Assembly: GCA_910586045.1 (NCBI GenBank)
Contig: CAJUIH010000025.1
Location: 1 to 33,104 of the forward strand
Origin: an uncultured Eubacterium sp.
Lineage (GTDB): Bacteria > Bacillota > Clostridia > Lachnospirales > Lachnospiraceae
Length of the DNA: 33,104 bases
Direction of reading: 5' to 3'
Positions 25,171 through 33,104 of this stretch are shown here, piece by piece. The notes beneath the pieces are model-generated. The model was not told the origin of the DNA, searched no databases, and worked only from the letters and a program-made list of their open reading frames with translations. A program made the position numbers and the translations under genes. Position 1 is the stretch's first letter. Every line of letters begins with the position of its first letter.

Positions 25171-25968
25171 TCAGGCGCAAATCATCTGCGACGGTTCACT
25201 GCGGCCGGCTACAAAAATCGGAAAATCATCGCCTTTATAAGGGTTTTCTCCCATGGAAACTTCCAGGCGCACCGTTTCATAGGCCAGTTCGGCCAGATTA
25301 TTTTCTTTGCTCAAATGCCCGAGCACGACCGCCTTGAAACGGTCATGCAGCAGACGGCCCAGCAATTGTCCGGACCGTACGTTTGACAAATGCCCCCGGT
25401 CGCCGAGGATCCGCTGCTTGAGCGGATACGGATATTTGCCCGTTTGCAGCATGCGTACGTCATGATTTGCTTCCAGCAGTAAAATATCCAGCCCCTGCAG
25501 TTTTTTCACCAACGTTTCATCATAAGTTCCAAGATCGGTAATGACGCCGATTTTATGGCCGTCCTTTTCCATTATGTATGCGACCGGATCTGCGGCATCG
25601 TGCGAGATAGAGACCGGAAGCACCGAAAGGTCTCCGACCGCAAATGCCTGATCCGGCAGGATCGGGTGAAACAGGCTTTCATCTATGGTTCCGACGGATT
25701 TGATGGAACGCACGGCATCGAGCGTTCCCTTTGTCCCATAAATCGGCAGGCCATAACGCCTGGCAATCACCCCGAGTCCTGCTACATGGTCAATATGCTC
25801 ATGTGTCACAAGAACGGCTTTCATTTCTTTTGTTTTCAGGCCGACCGAATGAAGCCCCGCTTCAATCCGCCTGCCGCTGATTCCCGCGTCGACAAGCAGG
25901 TGGGAGGTTTGTGCGCCTACACAGATACAATTTCCGCTGCTGCCGCTTGCTATGCTGCATAATTCCAT
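25171..25968 (-). CDS. MBL-fold metallo-hydrolase (YycJ/WalJ type)
   Basis: The 265-residue protein has the metallo-beta-lactamase signature THEHIDHVAG (His56, His58, Asp60, His61) and begins SIASGSSGNC, typical of YycJ-like proteins. Later ligands are SHDA, LLEANHD and LGHLSKENN. YycJ is linked to cell-wall or DNA-repair control in Firmicutes, probably as a nuclease. The exact reaction here is inferred. It lies 48 bp after the FtsA-like gene, an order common in Lachnospiraceae. Confidence 0.85.
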   Translation of the reverse strand: MELCSIASGSSGNCICVGAQTSHLLVDAGISGRRIEAGLHSVGLKTKEMKAVLVTHEHIDHVAGLGVIARRYGLPIYGTKGTLDAVRSIKSVGTIDESLFHPILPDQAFAVGDLSVLPVSISHDAADPVAYIMEKDGHKIGVITDLGTYDETLVKKLQGLDILLLEANHDVRMLQTGKYPYPLKQRILGDRGHLSNVRSGQLLGRLLHDRFKAVVLGHLSKENNLAELAYETVRLEVSMGENPYKGDDFPIFVAGRSEPSQMICA

Positions 25969-26016
25969 TTTTCTTTTCCTTCCGCTATTTCCGTTTCCGC
26001 CCTGCCTGGCCCGGCT

Positions 26017-29000
26017 TTAATTTTCATTCCAATATATGTCAATCACATCGCCTGGATGAAGCTGCTGGGTATATTGGGCAGACACCCCGTTTACTTCTGT
26101 AATCAGCATACGCCCGCGCGCCTGGGTAAGGTCAAATTGAATGTGGTCAAAGATGTCCACAAAAATATAGTTCTGTTTGTTTGTAAGCGTAACGGCTTCT
26201 CCGTTTATAATAACCTGGCAGCCCTGCGCCTGCGGATTCCGCGCCGCCGCATCGGTTTCATACGCCTGCGTTTTTGTATTCTGTGCTGTAAAATCCGAAG
26301 ACTGCGCCGCTTCCGGTTCCCGCGCCGCCGGTTCCGCATCCGCTGCCGCCTCCATTTCCTGCGCTGCCAAATCCGCATCCGTTTCCAATGGCTGCGCTGT
26401 CAAATCCGCCCTATCCTCCGCCTGCGTTTCCTGTGCTGCCTGCGCAGGCTGCGTAGCATTTATGACCGGCGAATCCGCAACGGACCCCGGAAGCGCCGGG
26501 TGCTCGGCCGCGGTCAGACGCTTCTTTTGCCCTGCTTCGTTTTCATCCGACGGCCGGTCACTGTCCGCCGGATCCCCTGCGATCTGGGGAACGGTTGGCC
26601 CTGCAAGGGCCGGGGCGTTCGTACCCGCGATTTTTACGCTGAATGCCCCGCTGCCTTCAAGATCCGGCATACGGCCTCTTTTCGGAGCATCCGGATACGC
26701 ATCCTGCGGCGTGGAACGATAGGTGATCACCGTCCAGTCTACGCTGAAGTTTTCATAAACCAGCGCCTGCAGACTTTCCACCCGGTTGTTGACCAGGATA
26801 TCCTCGGATAAATCCAGTTCTACATCCATAAATTCCGCAAGCTGCTCTACGGTATAAAAGCTTCTTGTAATCACCGCGTCGTTTTCCTTGATTTCATATG
26901 TGGGCGGCTCTAAGACCCCGTTGACCTCGACATAGCGCGGACAGGTAATGAGCTTGCCGTTGACTTCAAAAGTAATCGTAGAACTTTTATATTCATCCAG
27001 CTTGCCGACGACATAGTGTGCCTCCCGGCCCGCGGTAGACGGTTCGATCGTAATGCTGCAGTTAGACTCGATCGGCGTGTTAATCGATGCGGGCCGGTCG
27101 TTCATGCGGATAATAGCGGCTTCCCCCGCTTCTCCGAGCGCGATCCGCGGCCTGCCGTTTACGGTAAAGTTGATTTCCCGGCCGCGTTTCGGGAATAGCT
27201 GGTCATTTGGAAAACCTGCCTGAATAGCGGCATCTACGATGGTCAGTTTGCCGTTATCATACAGCTTTAACCGTTCTCCGTTAAAACGAACCATAATAAA
27301 ATTGTTTTTCTGCTCATAATAATTCAGGCAGATGCCGATCGGCGTTACAAGCAGCGGATCCTTTTCAATCTCTTCCTGTAAAAAAGTCACTTCCTTTAAC
27401 ACTTCCGCTCCGCGCAGCGCAACGCGTTCCTGCGGCAGATCCAGTTTTTTCGCAAGCATTTCATCAAACCCATGGACTTTGCCGCCCCCGCCTACGATAA
27501 AGGTTGCGCTTACGCTCTTGTCGCCGTTTAATTCCCTGATTTTATCCGCGATATCGGTTGTCATTTTATCCACAAGCGGATCCGTCAGTTCCCATATATC
27601 TTCCGCGTGGACCGTATGCTTGAGACTCATAATGTCTTCAAACTCTATCTCGTCGCTGACCGCGGAAGCTAATTTCATATGCTCCGCCATTTTAAAATCA
27701 ACCAGATAATGCTGTACAAGCGTTTCCGTCAGCTCATCCCCCGCAAACGGGATCATGCCGTACGCAATAATACTGCCGTCCCTTGTCAGTGAAATATCGG
27801 AGGTGCCGGCGCCGACATCCACAAGCGCGATATTCAGCATACGGAAATTTTCCGGTATCGCCACATCAATCGCCGCAATCGGCTCCAACGTCATATTCGC
27901 AACCGTAAGCCCCGCAAACCCGACGGCCATGTAAAGCCCGTCCACAACATCCTCCGGCAGAAACGTTACGATAATTTTTTCTGAGATCTGATCCGCCTTA
28001 TGGCTTTCCAAGTTCGAGAATACTTCGCCGTTGATGTAGTATTTCATCACGGAATAACCGACGCAGTAAAATTTATATTTGGTATCATTGGCTTCTTTTA
28101 GTTCCTGCGCCGCCTTATCCACCCCAAGCAAATCAAGCGTATGAATATGCTCCCCGGTTACTACTGTTTCTTCCGGAAACTCATACTCTACTTCCGTCGT
28201 CACGGTTTTCAGCACGCGGCCCGCGGCCGCGATACATACTTCGGTCAGTTCAAACCCGATCTGGTCTTCCAGTTTTTCTTTTACAATCGAAATCGTGCGG
28301 CCGACACGGCCGATATCGTGAATCTGCCCGTCCAGCATGGCCCTTGTCTCATGTTCCATCGAATATTGCGCAACGACGACAAACTCTTTGTCCTTTTTAT
28401 ATCCCACCGTCCCCACAATATTGCGTGTACCGATATCCAGCCCGAACACGTACTGTTTTTCATCCTCCTGCGTGTTTTCTTCCTGCACGACTTCCTTTCC
28501 CATCTGCTTCTCTCCTTTATCTTTTAACAGCCTTGTCAACTGCAGGTATACCTGCGGGACCGAACCGTTATTATCAATAATGACCTGGCAATGCCTGCGA
28601 AATTCCGCATCGGAAAGCTGTGCCGCGAATATCTGCCTGATTTTTTCATCGGAATAACCGCGTGTTTCAATCAGACGCTGCCTGCGGTTTTCCTCCGTTA
28701 CATAGATATACCACAGTTCATCGCAAATTTGGCCATATCCATCTTCGATTAACAAAGCCGCTTCCAGCACGACATAATCCGTCGAACCGCTGCGGCGCTC
28801 TTTTTCTACTTCCTGCAGAATGTACTCCTTGACTGCCGGATGGACGATGCCATTGAGCCGCTCTCGTTTTTCCTCATCAGCAAATATTAAATCCGCCAGG
28901 CGCCGGCGGTTGATCCTGCCGTTGCTCAGCCAGATTTTTTCTTTTGAAAATTCTTTCTGAAGCCTGACATAGCAGTCGTATCCAGGCTCCATAATATCAT

Positions 29001-29109
29001 GGGCGACCTCGTCCGCGATCAGCGTCCGCACCCTGTAATTTTCTCTCAAATAGGCCAGTATCGTGGATTTTCCCGCGCCGACACCGCCTGTAATCCCTAT
29101 AAATTCCAT
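26017..29109 (-). CDS. coaE: dephospho-CoA kinase fused in frame to FtsA-like ATPase
   Basis: A single 1030-residue frame. Residues 1-202 are dephospho-CoA kinase (the last step of CoA synthesis), with Walker A GGVGAGKS (8-15), ADEVAHDI and VVLEAALLIEDG. From Met203 on, the protein is an actin-fold FtsA-like ATPase: FGLDIGTRNIVGTVG, the second phosphate motif VDVGAGTSDISL and FIVGGGGKVHGF. Then come an extension, an Ala/Gln/Glu-rich low-complexity linker (about 855-965) and a small conserved C-terminal domain ending HPGDVIDIYWNEN. Related genomes normally encode these as two genes. Here no stop separates them, yet AAAGGAG sits 8 bases before Met203 (ATG at 28503), so both a fusion and a separate 828-residue product are possible. 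Confidence 0.85.
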   Translation of the reverse strand: MEFIGITGGVGAGKSTILAYLRENYRVRTLIADEVAHDIMEPGYDCYVRLQKEFSKEKIWLSNGRINRRRLADLIFADEEKRERLNGIVHPAVKEYILQEVEKERRSGSTDYVVLEAALLIEDGYGQICDELWYIYVTEENRRQRLIETRGYSDEKIRQIFAAQLSDAEFRRHCQVIIDNNGSVPQVYLQLTRLLKDKGEKQMGKEVVQEENTQEDEKQYVFGLDIGTRNIVGTVGYKKDKEFVVVAQYSMEHETRAMLDGQIHDIGRVGRTISIVKEKLEDQIGFELTEVCIAAAGRVLKTVTTEVEYEFPEETVVTGEHIHTLDLLGVDKAAQELKEANDTKYKFYCVGYSVMKYYINGEVFSNLESHKADQISEKIIVTFLPEDVVDGLYMAVGFAGLTVANMTLEPIAAIDVAIPENFRMLNIALVDVGAGTSDISLTRDGSIIAYGMIPFAGDELTETLVQHYLVDFKMAEHMKLASAVSDEIEFEDIMSLKHTVHAEDIWELTDPLVDKMTTDIADKIRELNGDKSVSATFIVGGGGKVHGFDEMLAKKLDLPQERVALRGAEVLKEVTFLQEEIEKDPLLVTPIGICLNYYEQKNNFIMVRFNGERLKLYDNGKLTIVDAAIQAGFPNDQLFPKRGREINFTVNGRPRIALGEAGEAAIIRMNDRPASINTPIESNCSITIEPSTAGREAHYVVGKLDEYKSSTITFEVNGKLITCPRYVEVNGVLEPPTYEIKENDAVITRSFYTVEQLAEFMDVELDLSEDILVNNRVESLQALVYENFSVDWTVITYRSTPQDAYPDAPKRGRMPDLEGSGAFSVKIAGTNAPALAGPTVPQIAGDPADSDRPSDENEAGQKKRLTAAEHPALPGSVADSPVINATQPAQAAQETQAEDRADLTAQPLETDADLAAQEMEAAADAEPAAREPEAAQSSDFTAQNTKTQAYETDAAARNPQAQGCQVIINGEAVTLTNKQNYIFVDIFDHIQFDLTQARGRMLITEVNGVSAQYTQQLHPGDVIDIYWNEN
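28501..28518 (-). promoter_or_regulatory. internal ribosome site for the FtsA-like product
   Basis: On the minus strand AAAGGAGAGAAGCAG leads straight into ATG at 28503, in the same frame as the upstream kinase. The spacing is ideal for independent initiation of the FtsA-like protein (26017-28503), suggesting that the kinase stop codon was lost recently or that translation is coupled. Confidence 0.6.
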
Positions 29110-29135
29110 TTGCTTAACCCGAATATTTTTTCCTT

Positions 29136-31814
29136 TTATTTTGCTTCATACCAGTTCGTGCCTGTATGCATATCGATTTCCAACGCGACGGACAAATCTG
29201 CCGCATGGTGCATCTCTTCTCGTAAAATTTCGGATACCTGTTCTATTTCATCCTCTGCCGTTTCCACAAGCAGTTCGTCATGGACCTGCAGAATCAGGCG
29301 AGAACGCATCTGCTCTTTCAGCAGTCTGCGATGCACACGGTTCATGGCAATTTTAATAATATCGGCAGCCGTACCCTGGATCGGCGAGTTCATCGCGACA
29401 CGCTCCCCAAACGAGCGCTGCATAAAATTACTGGATTTTAATTCCGGAACCGGACGAATCCTGCCAAACGCGGAAACCGCCTTTCCATTCTTTTTGGCGT
29501 CCTCGACCATTTGATCCAAAAAAGCCTTGACCCCCGGATACGTTTCAAAATACTGTTCGATATACTCCTGCGCTTCTTTTCTCGTAATACTCAGATCCTG
29601 GCTCAGCCCAAAGGAACTGATGCCGTAAACAATGCCGAAATTGACCGCTTTTGCGTTCCTGCGCTGCAAGTCAGTCACTTCCGCAAACGGGACATGGAAC
29701 ACCTGCGAAGCGGTCATCCGGTGAATGTCCTGCGCTTCCCGATATGCCTGGATCAGGTTTGTATCCCCGGACATATGCGCCAGGACACGCAGTTCAATCT
29801 GCGAATAATCCGCATCCAGAAACACAAATCCGTCTTTTGGGCAAAACACCTTGCGGATCAAACGGCCCAGTTCCATTCGAATCGGGATGTTCTGCAGATT
29901 TGGTTCGGCGCTGCTCAGCCGCCCGGTCGCCGTGATAGTCTGGTGAAACGTCGTATGGATTCTGCCGTCCGCACCGATAAATGCCGCCAGGCCGTCCGCA
30001 TACGTCGATTTTAATTTTGCAAGCTGACGGTATTCCAAAATCTGTGCCACAAACGGATATTCCGGCGCCAGTTTATCGAGCACGTCCGCGGCAGTGGAAT
30101 ACCCTGTTTTTGTCTTTTTGCCGTATGGCATTTTTAACTTATCAAATAAAATCACGCCAAGCTGTTTTGGCGAATTAATATTAAAGGTTTCCCCCGCGCC
30201 CTCATAAATCAACTGCTCCAGCTCCGTGATCCGCTCCTGCAGCCTGGCGCCATACCGTTCAAGTTCCTGCGCCTTTACCGCGATCCCCTCTTTTTCCATA
30301 GCGCAAAGCGTATAAACCAACGGCATCTCAATCGTATCAAACAGGGTGCGCATTCCGTTTTCTTCCAGCTTTCGCAGCAAAAGGTCCATCGTCATACAGG
30401 CCGTATACGCCGGATAACAGGCCATCTCCAAAAATTGCCGCGGCTTTTGTTCCAGCGCTTTTTCATACGGCAGTTTTTCAATCAAATCCGCCTTGGACGG
30501 AAACAGTTCCCCTAAATAATCCTTTGCGATGTCTTCATATGGATAATTATTTTTCAGCGGATTCAAAAGATACGCCGCAATCGTAACATCAAACAAGTGC
30601 TCCTGCGCCGGGATATCCACAAATTTTAATATATGCTTGAGTTCAAACGCGGCCACCCGGTTCCCGGACGTTAAAACCCGCGCAAGATGATCCAAAAGGT
30701 ACCCGGCGCTCAGAAATCCCTCCGACCGGATCAGATACACATCCGCCACGCCGCGTCCGTCCGCCTGCAGCGGAGCATCAGCAGGCAGCGCCGCCGCAAT
30801 CCCATAAACCGTCCCGTTTTCTTCCAGCAAATGCACCGCGGACTGCTGCGCCTGCGCAAGGCGCGTAAAAATTTCCTCCGCCTGCGCCAGTTCCGTTACG
30901 TACTGAAAATGCTCCGCGGCATGTCCTTCCTTTGGCTCGCTGCTTTGATCCTGAAACCTTGCCAGCATATTTTTAAAATCCAGGCGAGCGCATAACGCAA
31001 AGGCCTGCGGCGTATATAAGCTGCCCAATTTTGCCCCCGCAAGGTCATACGCAATGTCCGCGTTCGTTTCAATCGTCACAAGCACTTTAGAAAACTGCGC
31101 TTTCTCATAATGTTCCCGGAATGCCTCCCGTACCTTGGTCTTTGGCATATCGTCAATATGCGCGTAAGCATTTTCAATGCTGCCGTACTGGCTGATGATT
31201 TTCGTCGCCGTTTTTTCCCCGATCCCCGGCACGCCCGGGACGTTATCGGACGTATCCCCCATCAGGGCTTTCACATCTATAAATTCCTGCGGCGTCACAT
31301 GGTATTTTTCCTTTACCTGCTCCGCCAGGTAATCTTCGACTTGCGTGCCTGTCCGTTTCGTCTTTGGGATACGGATTTTGATTTGGTCCGAAGCAAGCTG
31401 CAGCAGGTCACGGTCGCCGGATACAATCGAAACGCAAACACCCTGTGCCTGTGCGCGCTTTGCGATCGTGCCGAGCAAATCGTCCGCCTCATACCCTTCT
31501 TTTTCCACGATCGTTACGCCCATAGCCGTAAGCATTTCTTTCATCAAAGGGACTTGTTCCCGCAGTTCCGGCGCCATCGGCTTTCTGGTTCCTTTGTAAT
31601 CCGCATACATTTTATGGCGGAATGTCGGCGCACTGACATCAAACGCCACCGTCAGATAATCCGGCTGTTCTTCATCCAGGATTTTAAATAAAATATTTAA
31701 AAACCCATACACCGCATTCGTATGCAGCCCTTCGGAATTCGTAAGATCCGGTATCCCGAAAAAAGCCCTGTTTAAAATACTGTGCCCGTCAATTAAAACC
31801 AGTTTAGCGCCCAT
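29136..31814 (-). CDS. polA: DNA polymerase I
   Basis: The 892-residue protein fills gaps in repair and removes primers. The 5'-nuclease domain (about 1-290) shows LIDGHSILNRAFF, YEADDLLGT, SGDRDLLQL and GDTSDNVPGVPGIG. The middle domain (about 300-490) is a 3'-5' exonuclease fold that appears to have lost its acidic metal ligands, as in many Firmicutes, so no proofreading is expected. The polymerase domain carries motif A DADYSQIELR (667-676), motif B RRNAKAVNFGIVYG (718-731) and motif C QVHDE (843-847). Phe726 is the E. coli-like residue. Its ATG overlaps the upstream thioesterase stop by one base (TGATG). Confidence 0.97.
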   Translation of the reverse strand: MGAKLVLIDGHSILNRAFFGIPDLTNSEGLHTNAVYGFLNILFKILDEEQPDYLTVAFDVSAPTFRHKMYADYKGTRKPMAPELREQVPLMKEMLTAMGVTIVEKEGYEADDLLGTIAKRAQAQGVCVSIVSGDRDLLQLASDQIKIRIPKTKRTGTQVEDYLAEQVKEKYHVTPQEFIDVKALMGDTSDNVPGVPGIGEKTATKIISQYGSIENAYAHIDDMPKTKVREAFREHYEKAQFSKVLVTIETNADIAYDLAGAKLGSLYTPQAFALCARLDFKNMLARFQDQSSEPKEGHAAEHFQYVTELAQAEEIFTRLAQAQQSAVHLLEENGTVYGIAAALPADAPLQADGRGVADVYLIRSEGFLSAGYLLDHLARVLTSGNRVAAFELKHILKFVDIPAQEHLFDVTIAAYLLNPLKNNYPYEDIAKDYLGELFPSKADLIEKLPYEKALEQKPRQFLEMACYPAYTACMTMDLLLRKLEENGMRTLFDTIEMPLVYTLCAMEKEGIAVKAQELERYGARLQERITELEQLIYEGAGETFNINSPKQLGVILFDKLKMPYGKKTKTGYSTAADVLDKLAPEYPFVAQILEYRQLAKLKSTYADGLAAFIGADGRIHTTFHQTITATGRLSSAEPNLQNIPIRMELGRLIRKVFCPKDGFVFLDADYSQIELRVLAHMSGDTNLIQAYREAQDIHRMTASQVFHVPFAEVTDLQRRNAKAVNFGIVYGISSFGLSQDLSITRKEAQEYIEQYFETYPGVKAFLDQMVEDAKKNGKAVSAFGRIRPVPELKSSNFMQRSFGERVAMNSPIQGTAADIIKIAMNRVHRRLLKEQMRSRLILQVHDELLVETAEDEIEQVSEILREEMHHAADLSVALEIDMHTGTNWYEAK

Positions 31815-32299
31815 CAGTGTTCTACCTCGTCTCCATCCTCGTCATAAAGCGTAAAGAATTTGGTATCCAGTTCCGGATAGGAACGTTTGAGGGAAATCGG
31901 CTTGCCGCCGCGGTTTAAAAAGCAGTGTTCACTTTCCGCAACCGCCCGCAGTTCCCCGGTTTCCTTATCGGTCATACGATATACAATTTTCATTTTAATC
32001 CCGTTATAATCTATCATCCGTGCTTCAATGACCACTGTATCATGGAAATGCACCATGCTCTTATACTCGCATTTTACCGAAAGCACCGGACTGATAATTT
32101 CCATATCTTCCATCGCTTTGTAACTGAACCCCATCTGGTCCATCAGGTCCATTCGGGCCTCTTCCATCCAAAGGATATAATTGGAATGATGGATAATCCC
32201 CATCTGGTCTGTCTCATGATACCTGGCTATGCGTTCATATGGGCGAATTTTAATCTTTTCTCCTGTGTATGGTTTAATCCTTGTATCCTTTACTGACAT
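31814..32299 (-). CDS. acyl-CoA thioesterase (YbgC/4-hydroxybenzoyl-CoA type)
   Basis: The 161-residue hot-dog-fold protein has the active-site stretch RYHETDQMGIIHHSNYILW, where Asp31 is the catalytic acid and HHSNY contacts the thioester. It hydrolyses short or aromatic acyl-CoA esters, with substrate unknown. About 20 residues precede the usual start of the fold, and an acidic tail (YDEDGDEVEH) follows. It is the first gene of the run that continues into polA, with AAGGTGATC upstream of the ATG. Confidence 0.85.
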   Translation of the reverse strand: MSVKDTRIKPYTGEKIKIRPYERIARYHETDQMGIIHHSNYILWMEEARMDLMDQMGFSYKAMEDMEIISPVLSVKCEYKSMVHFHDTVVIEARMIDYNGIKMKIVYRMTDKETGELRAVAESEHCFLNRGGKPISLKRSYPELDTKFFTLYDEDGDEVEH

Positions 32300-32335
32300 G
32301 TGATCACCTTCCCGTCTTTTTATCTAAGTTTTCAA

Positions 32336-32362
32336 ACCATAAGATCCGGTACGCAGTGTCAA
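32336..32362 (-). promoter_or_regulatory. candidate promoter of the thioesterase-polA run
   Basis: The minus strand has a perfect TTGACA (32357-32362). The best -10 (TATGGT, 32336-32341) is only 15 bases away, while 17-base spacing gives TGGTTT. The start codon is 37 bases beyond. The assignment is moderate. Confidence 0.5.
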
Positions 32363-32376
32363 CCGAAAAAGCCTAT

Positions 32377-32405
32377 TTGACAACAACTGCGCGGCATTAT
32401 GGTAT
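32377..32405 (+). promoter_or_regulatory. divergent candidate promoter
   Basis: The plus strand has TTGACA (32377-32382), a 17-base spacer and TGGTAT (32400-32405), or TATGGT at 15 bases. It points at a broken short frame beginning at 32452 and at the GC-rich repeats. Confidence 0.4.
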
Positions 32406-32451
32406 GTGGTACACTTCTGTTATTATGCCACAGGAAAGGGGTAATTTCAAG

Positions 32452-32481
32452 ATGCAAGGAAGAACCTGGCATGAAAAATGA
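32452..32481 (+). pseudogene. possible truncated 5' end of a lost gene
   Basis: AGGAAAGGGG (32432-32441) lies 10 bases before an ATG that encodes MQGRTWHEK and then TGA. Reading through the TGA gives WEFVTVEIR before the frame runs into the GC-rich repeat at 32520. Together with the divergent promoter this looks like the start of a gene cut off by the repeat. The protein family is not recognised. Confidence 0.3.
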
Positions 32482-32519
32482 TGGGAATTTGTAACCGTTG
32501 AGATAAGGTGTTGCTTTTT

Positions 32520-32647
32520 GGCTGCGGGGACGCCGGATGAGGGACACCGGATGAGGGACGCCGGTCTGGCTTGTGGCTCCGGCTCCAGAATGGTAAGAAT
32601 CCCTAAGTATTCTGCATTTACATAGCGGCCTGCCCGGTCGCGGCGCC
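32520..32647 (-). repeat. GC-rich dispersed repeat, copy R2
   Basis: This is the reverse complement of the repeat at 1-115, with only scattered differences. It adds a tandem of a 14-bp unit (GGGACGCCGGATGA, then GGGACACCGGATGA, then a partial GGGACGCCGG) at 32527-32564, where copy R1 has one unit. It ends in GGCGCC. Confidence 0.85.
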
Positions 32648-32678
32648 TAATTCGCCCTGGCTGACGCCAGTGGCTAAA

Positions 32679-32796
32679 GGCGCCGCTTGGCTTCGCCCCT
32701 TAGGGGATCAGGCAGAATACTAAGGGCTTCTAACCATTCTTCCAATGTCGCCACAAGCCAGACCGGCGTCCCTCATCCGGCTGGTTTTCGCAGGCT
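32679..32796 (+). repeat. GC-rich dispersed repeat, copy R3 (diverged)
   Basis: Starting with GGCGCCGCTTGG, this has the same order of blocks as R1 (GCAGAATACTAAGGG, CCACAAGCCAG, CGTCCCTCATCCGG) but more changes. With R2 it makes an inverted repeat of about 277 bp centred near 32663, where a small CTGGC-TGAC-GCCAG hairpin lies. From 32482 to 33026 I see no gene. Confidence 0.75.
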
Positions 32797-32969
32797 CTAC
32801 GTAAGGTCGGACATACTGCAGACCTGATAATTATTTGCAAAAAAAATCTGCCAAGAGTCTGTTACAAGGCAAATGGATTCTGTTATTGCAAATACAAACC
32901 CATCTTTTCATTGTATAATTAACGCATTCAAAGAAAAAAAATCAAATTTATTATACATGAATGAATCTG

Positions 32970-33005
32970 TTCCTTTCCATCGATGACACGATGGTAGAAA
33001 AGGAA
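32970..33005 (-). terminator. hairpin after the right-edge partial frame
   Basis: TTCCTTTCCATCG (32970-32982) pairs with CGATGG and then AAAAGGAA (32989-33005) around a short loop with a 4-base bulge. It lies about 20 bp after the stop of the partial minus-strand frame. No U run follows, so the terminator role is uncertain. Confidence 0.4.
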
Positions 33006-33026
33006 GGTGAAAAATTCGAACTCCGC

Positions 33027-33104
33027 TCAAAGCTTTTTGTCCATGCCGCGCATAATGGTTCCCATTTCGACTACTGATTGTAACGCACACGGCAACCAGC
33101 TTGG
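33027..33104 (-). CDS. possible C-terminal end of an unidentified gene (partial)
   Basis: A minus-strand frame is open from the window edge to a TGA at 33027-33029 and ends QSVVEMGTIMRGMDKKL. Twenty-five residues are too few to name a family or prove coding. Its support is the hairpin just downstream. Confidence 0.3.
   Translation of the reverse strand, partial: PSWLPCALQSVVEMGTIMRGMDKKL

Noticed and set aside
26177..26722. Plus-strand open frame of 181 codons rich in Ser, Ala and Cys
   Set aside because: It is the antisense shadow of the low-complexity linker of the FtsA-like protein, with no ribosome site or family resemblance.

Overview
The window looks like chromosome from a low-to-mid-GC anaerobic Firmicute, most likely a Lachnospiraceae-type Clostridium. 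The clues are the gene order thioesterase-polA-coaE/ftsA-like-YycJ-type hydrolase-ACT/UPF0210 pair, an oxygen-sensitive class of IlvD, AGGAGG-type ribosome sites, and a DUF1703-type AAA ATPase remnant. No rRNA, tRNA, CRISPR array or intact transposase is visible. Almost all genes lie on the minus strand, so they are read from right to left.

Left part (1-6000). A GC-rich repeat opens the window, followed by a nitrilase-superfamily hydrolase on the plus strand. Next comes a decaying L-rhamnose catabolic cluster on the minus strand: a permease (broken by an insertion of about 92 bp), L-rhamnose isomerase (about 170 N-terminal residues lost and the rest fused in frame to the permease stump), rhamnulose-1-phosphate aldolase (two in-frame stop codons) and an apparently intact lactaldehyde-reductase-type alcohol dehydrogenase. 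Rhamnulokinase is absent. A membrane-protein remnant and a small kinase-fold protein follow.

Middle (6100-20100). A secreted beta-helix protein, an unknown helical protein and a LacI regulator lie downstream of a biosynthetic run that reads leuB-ilvD-ilvB-serC-serA. This run is driven by a good promoter placed directly after the yajC terminator and covers branched-chain and serine synthesis. yajC stands apart from secDF. Between it and tgt lies a wrecked AAA-ATPase gene. An IMP-cyclohydrolase-like gene and a GNAT acetyltransferase gene lie upstream of tgt.

Right part (20100-32300). A membrane-bound EAL protein (c-di-GMP phosphodiesterase candidate), a CgeB/DUF3880-like glycosyltransferase, the UPF0210 and ACT-domain pair, an MBL-fold hydrolase, a 1030-residue open frame joining dephospho-CoA kinase to an FtsA-like ATPase, DNA polymerase I and a YbgC-type thioesterase form an almost gap-free minus-strand run.

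The main non-coding signals are: (1) a 92-bp palindromic element present twice in full and once as a half, with compensatory differences in its inner stem, one copy sitting inside a 165-bp palindrome; (2) a GC-rich repeat of about 120 bp at the left edge and twice, in opposite orientation, near the right edge, so that the whole 32-kb segment is bounded by inverted copies; (3) a small insertion with two interleaved inverted repeats inside the permease gene. I found no convincing new multi-gene system. The most interesting items are these elements, the coaE-ftsA-like fusion and the multiply broken rhamnose operon.
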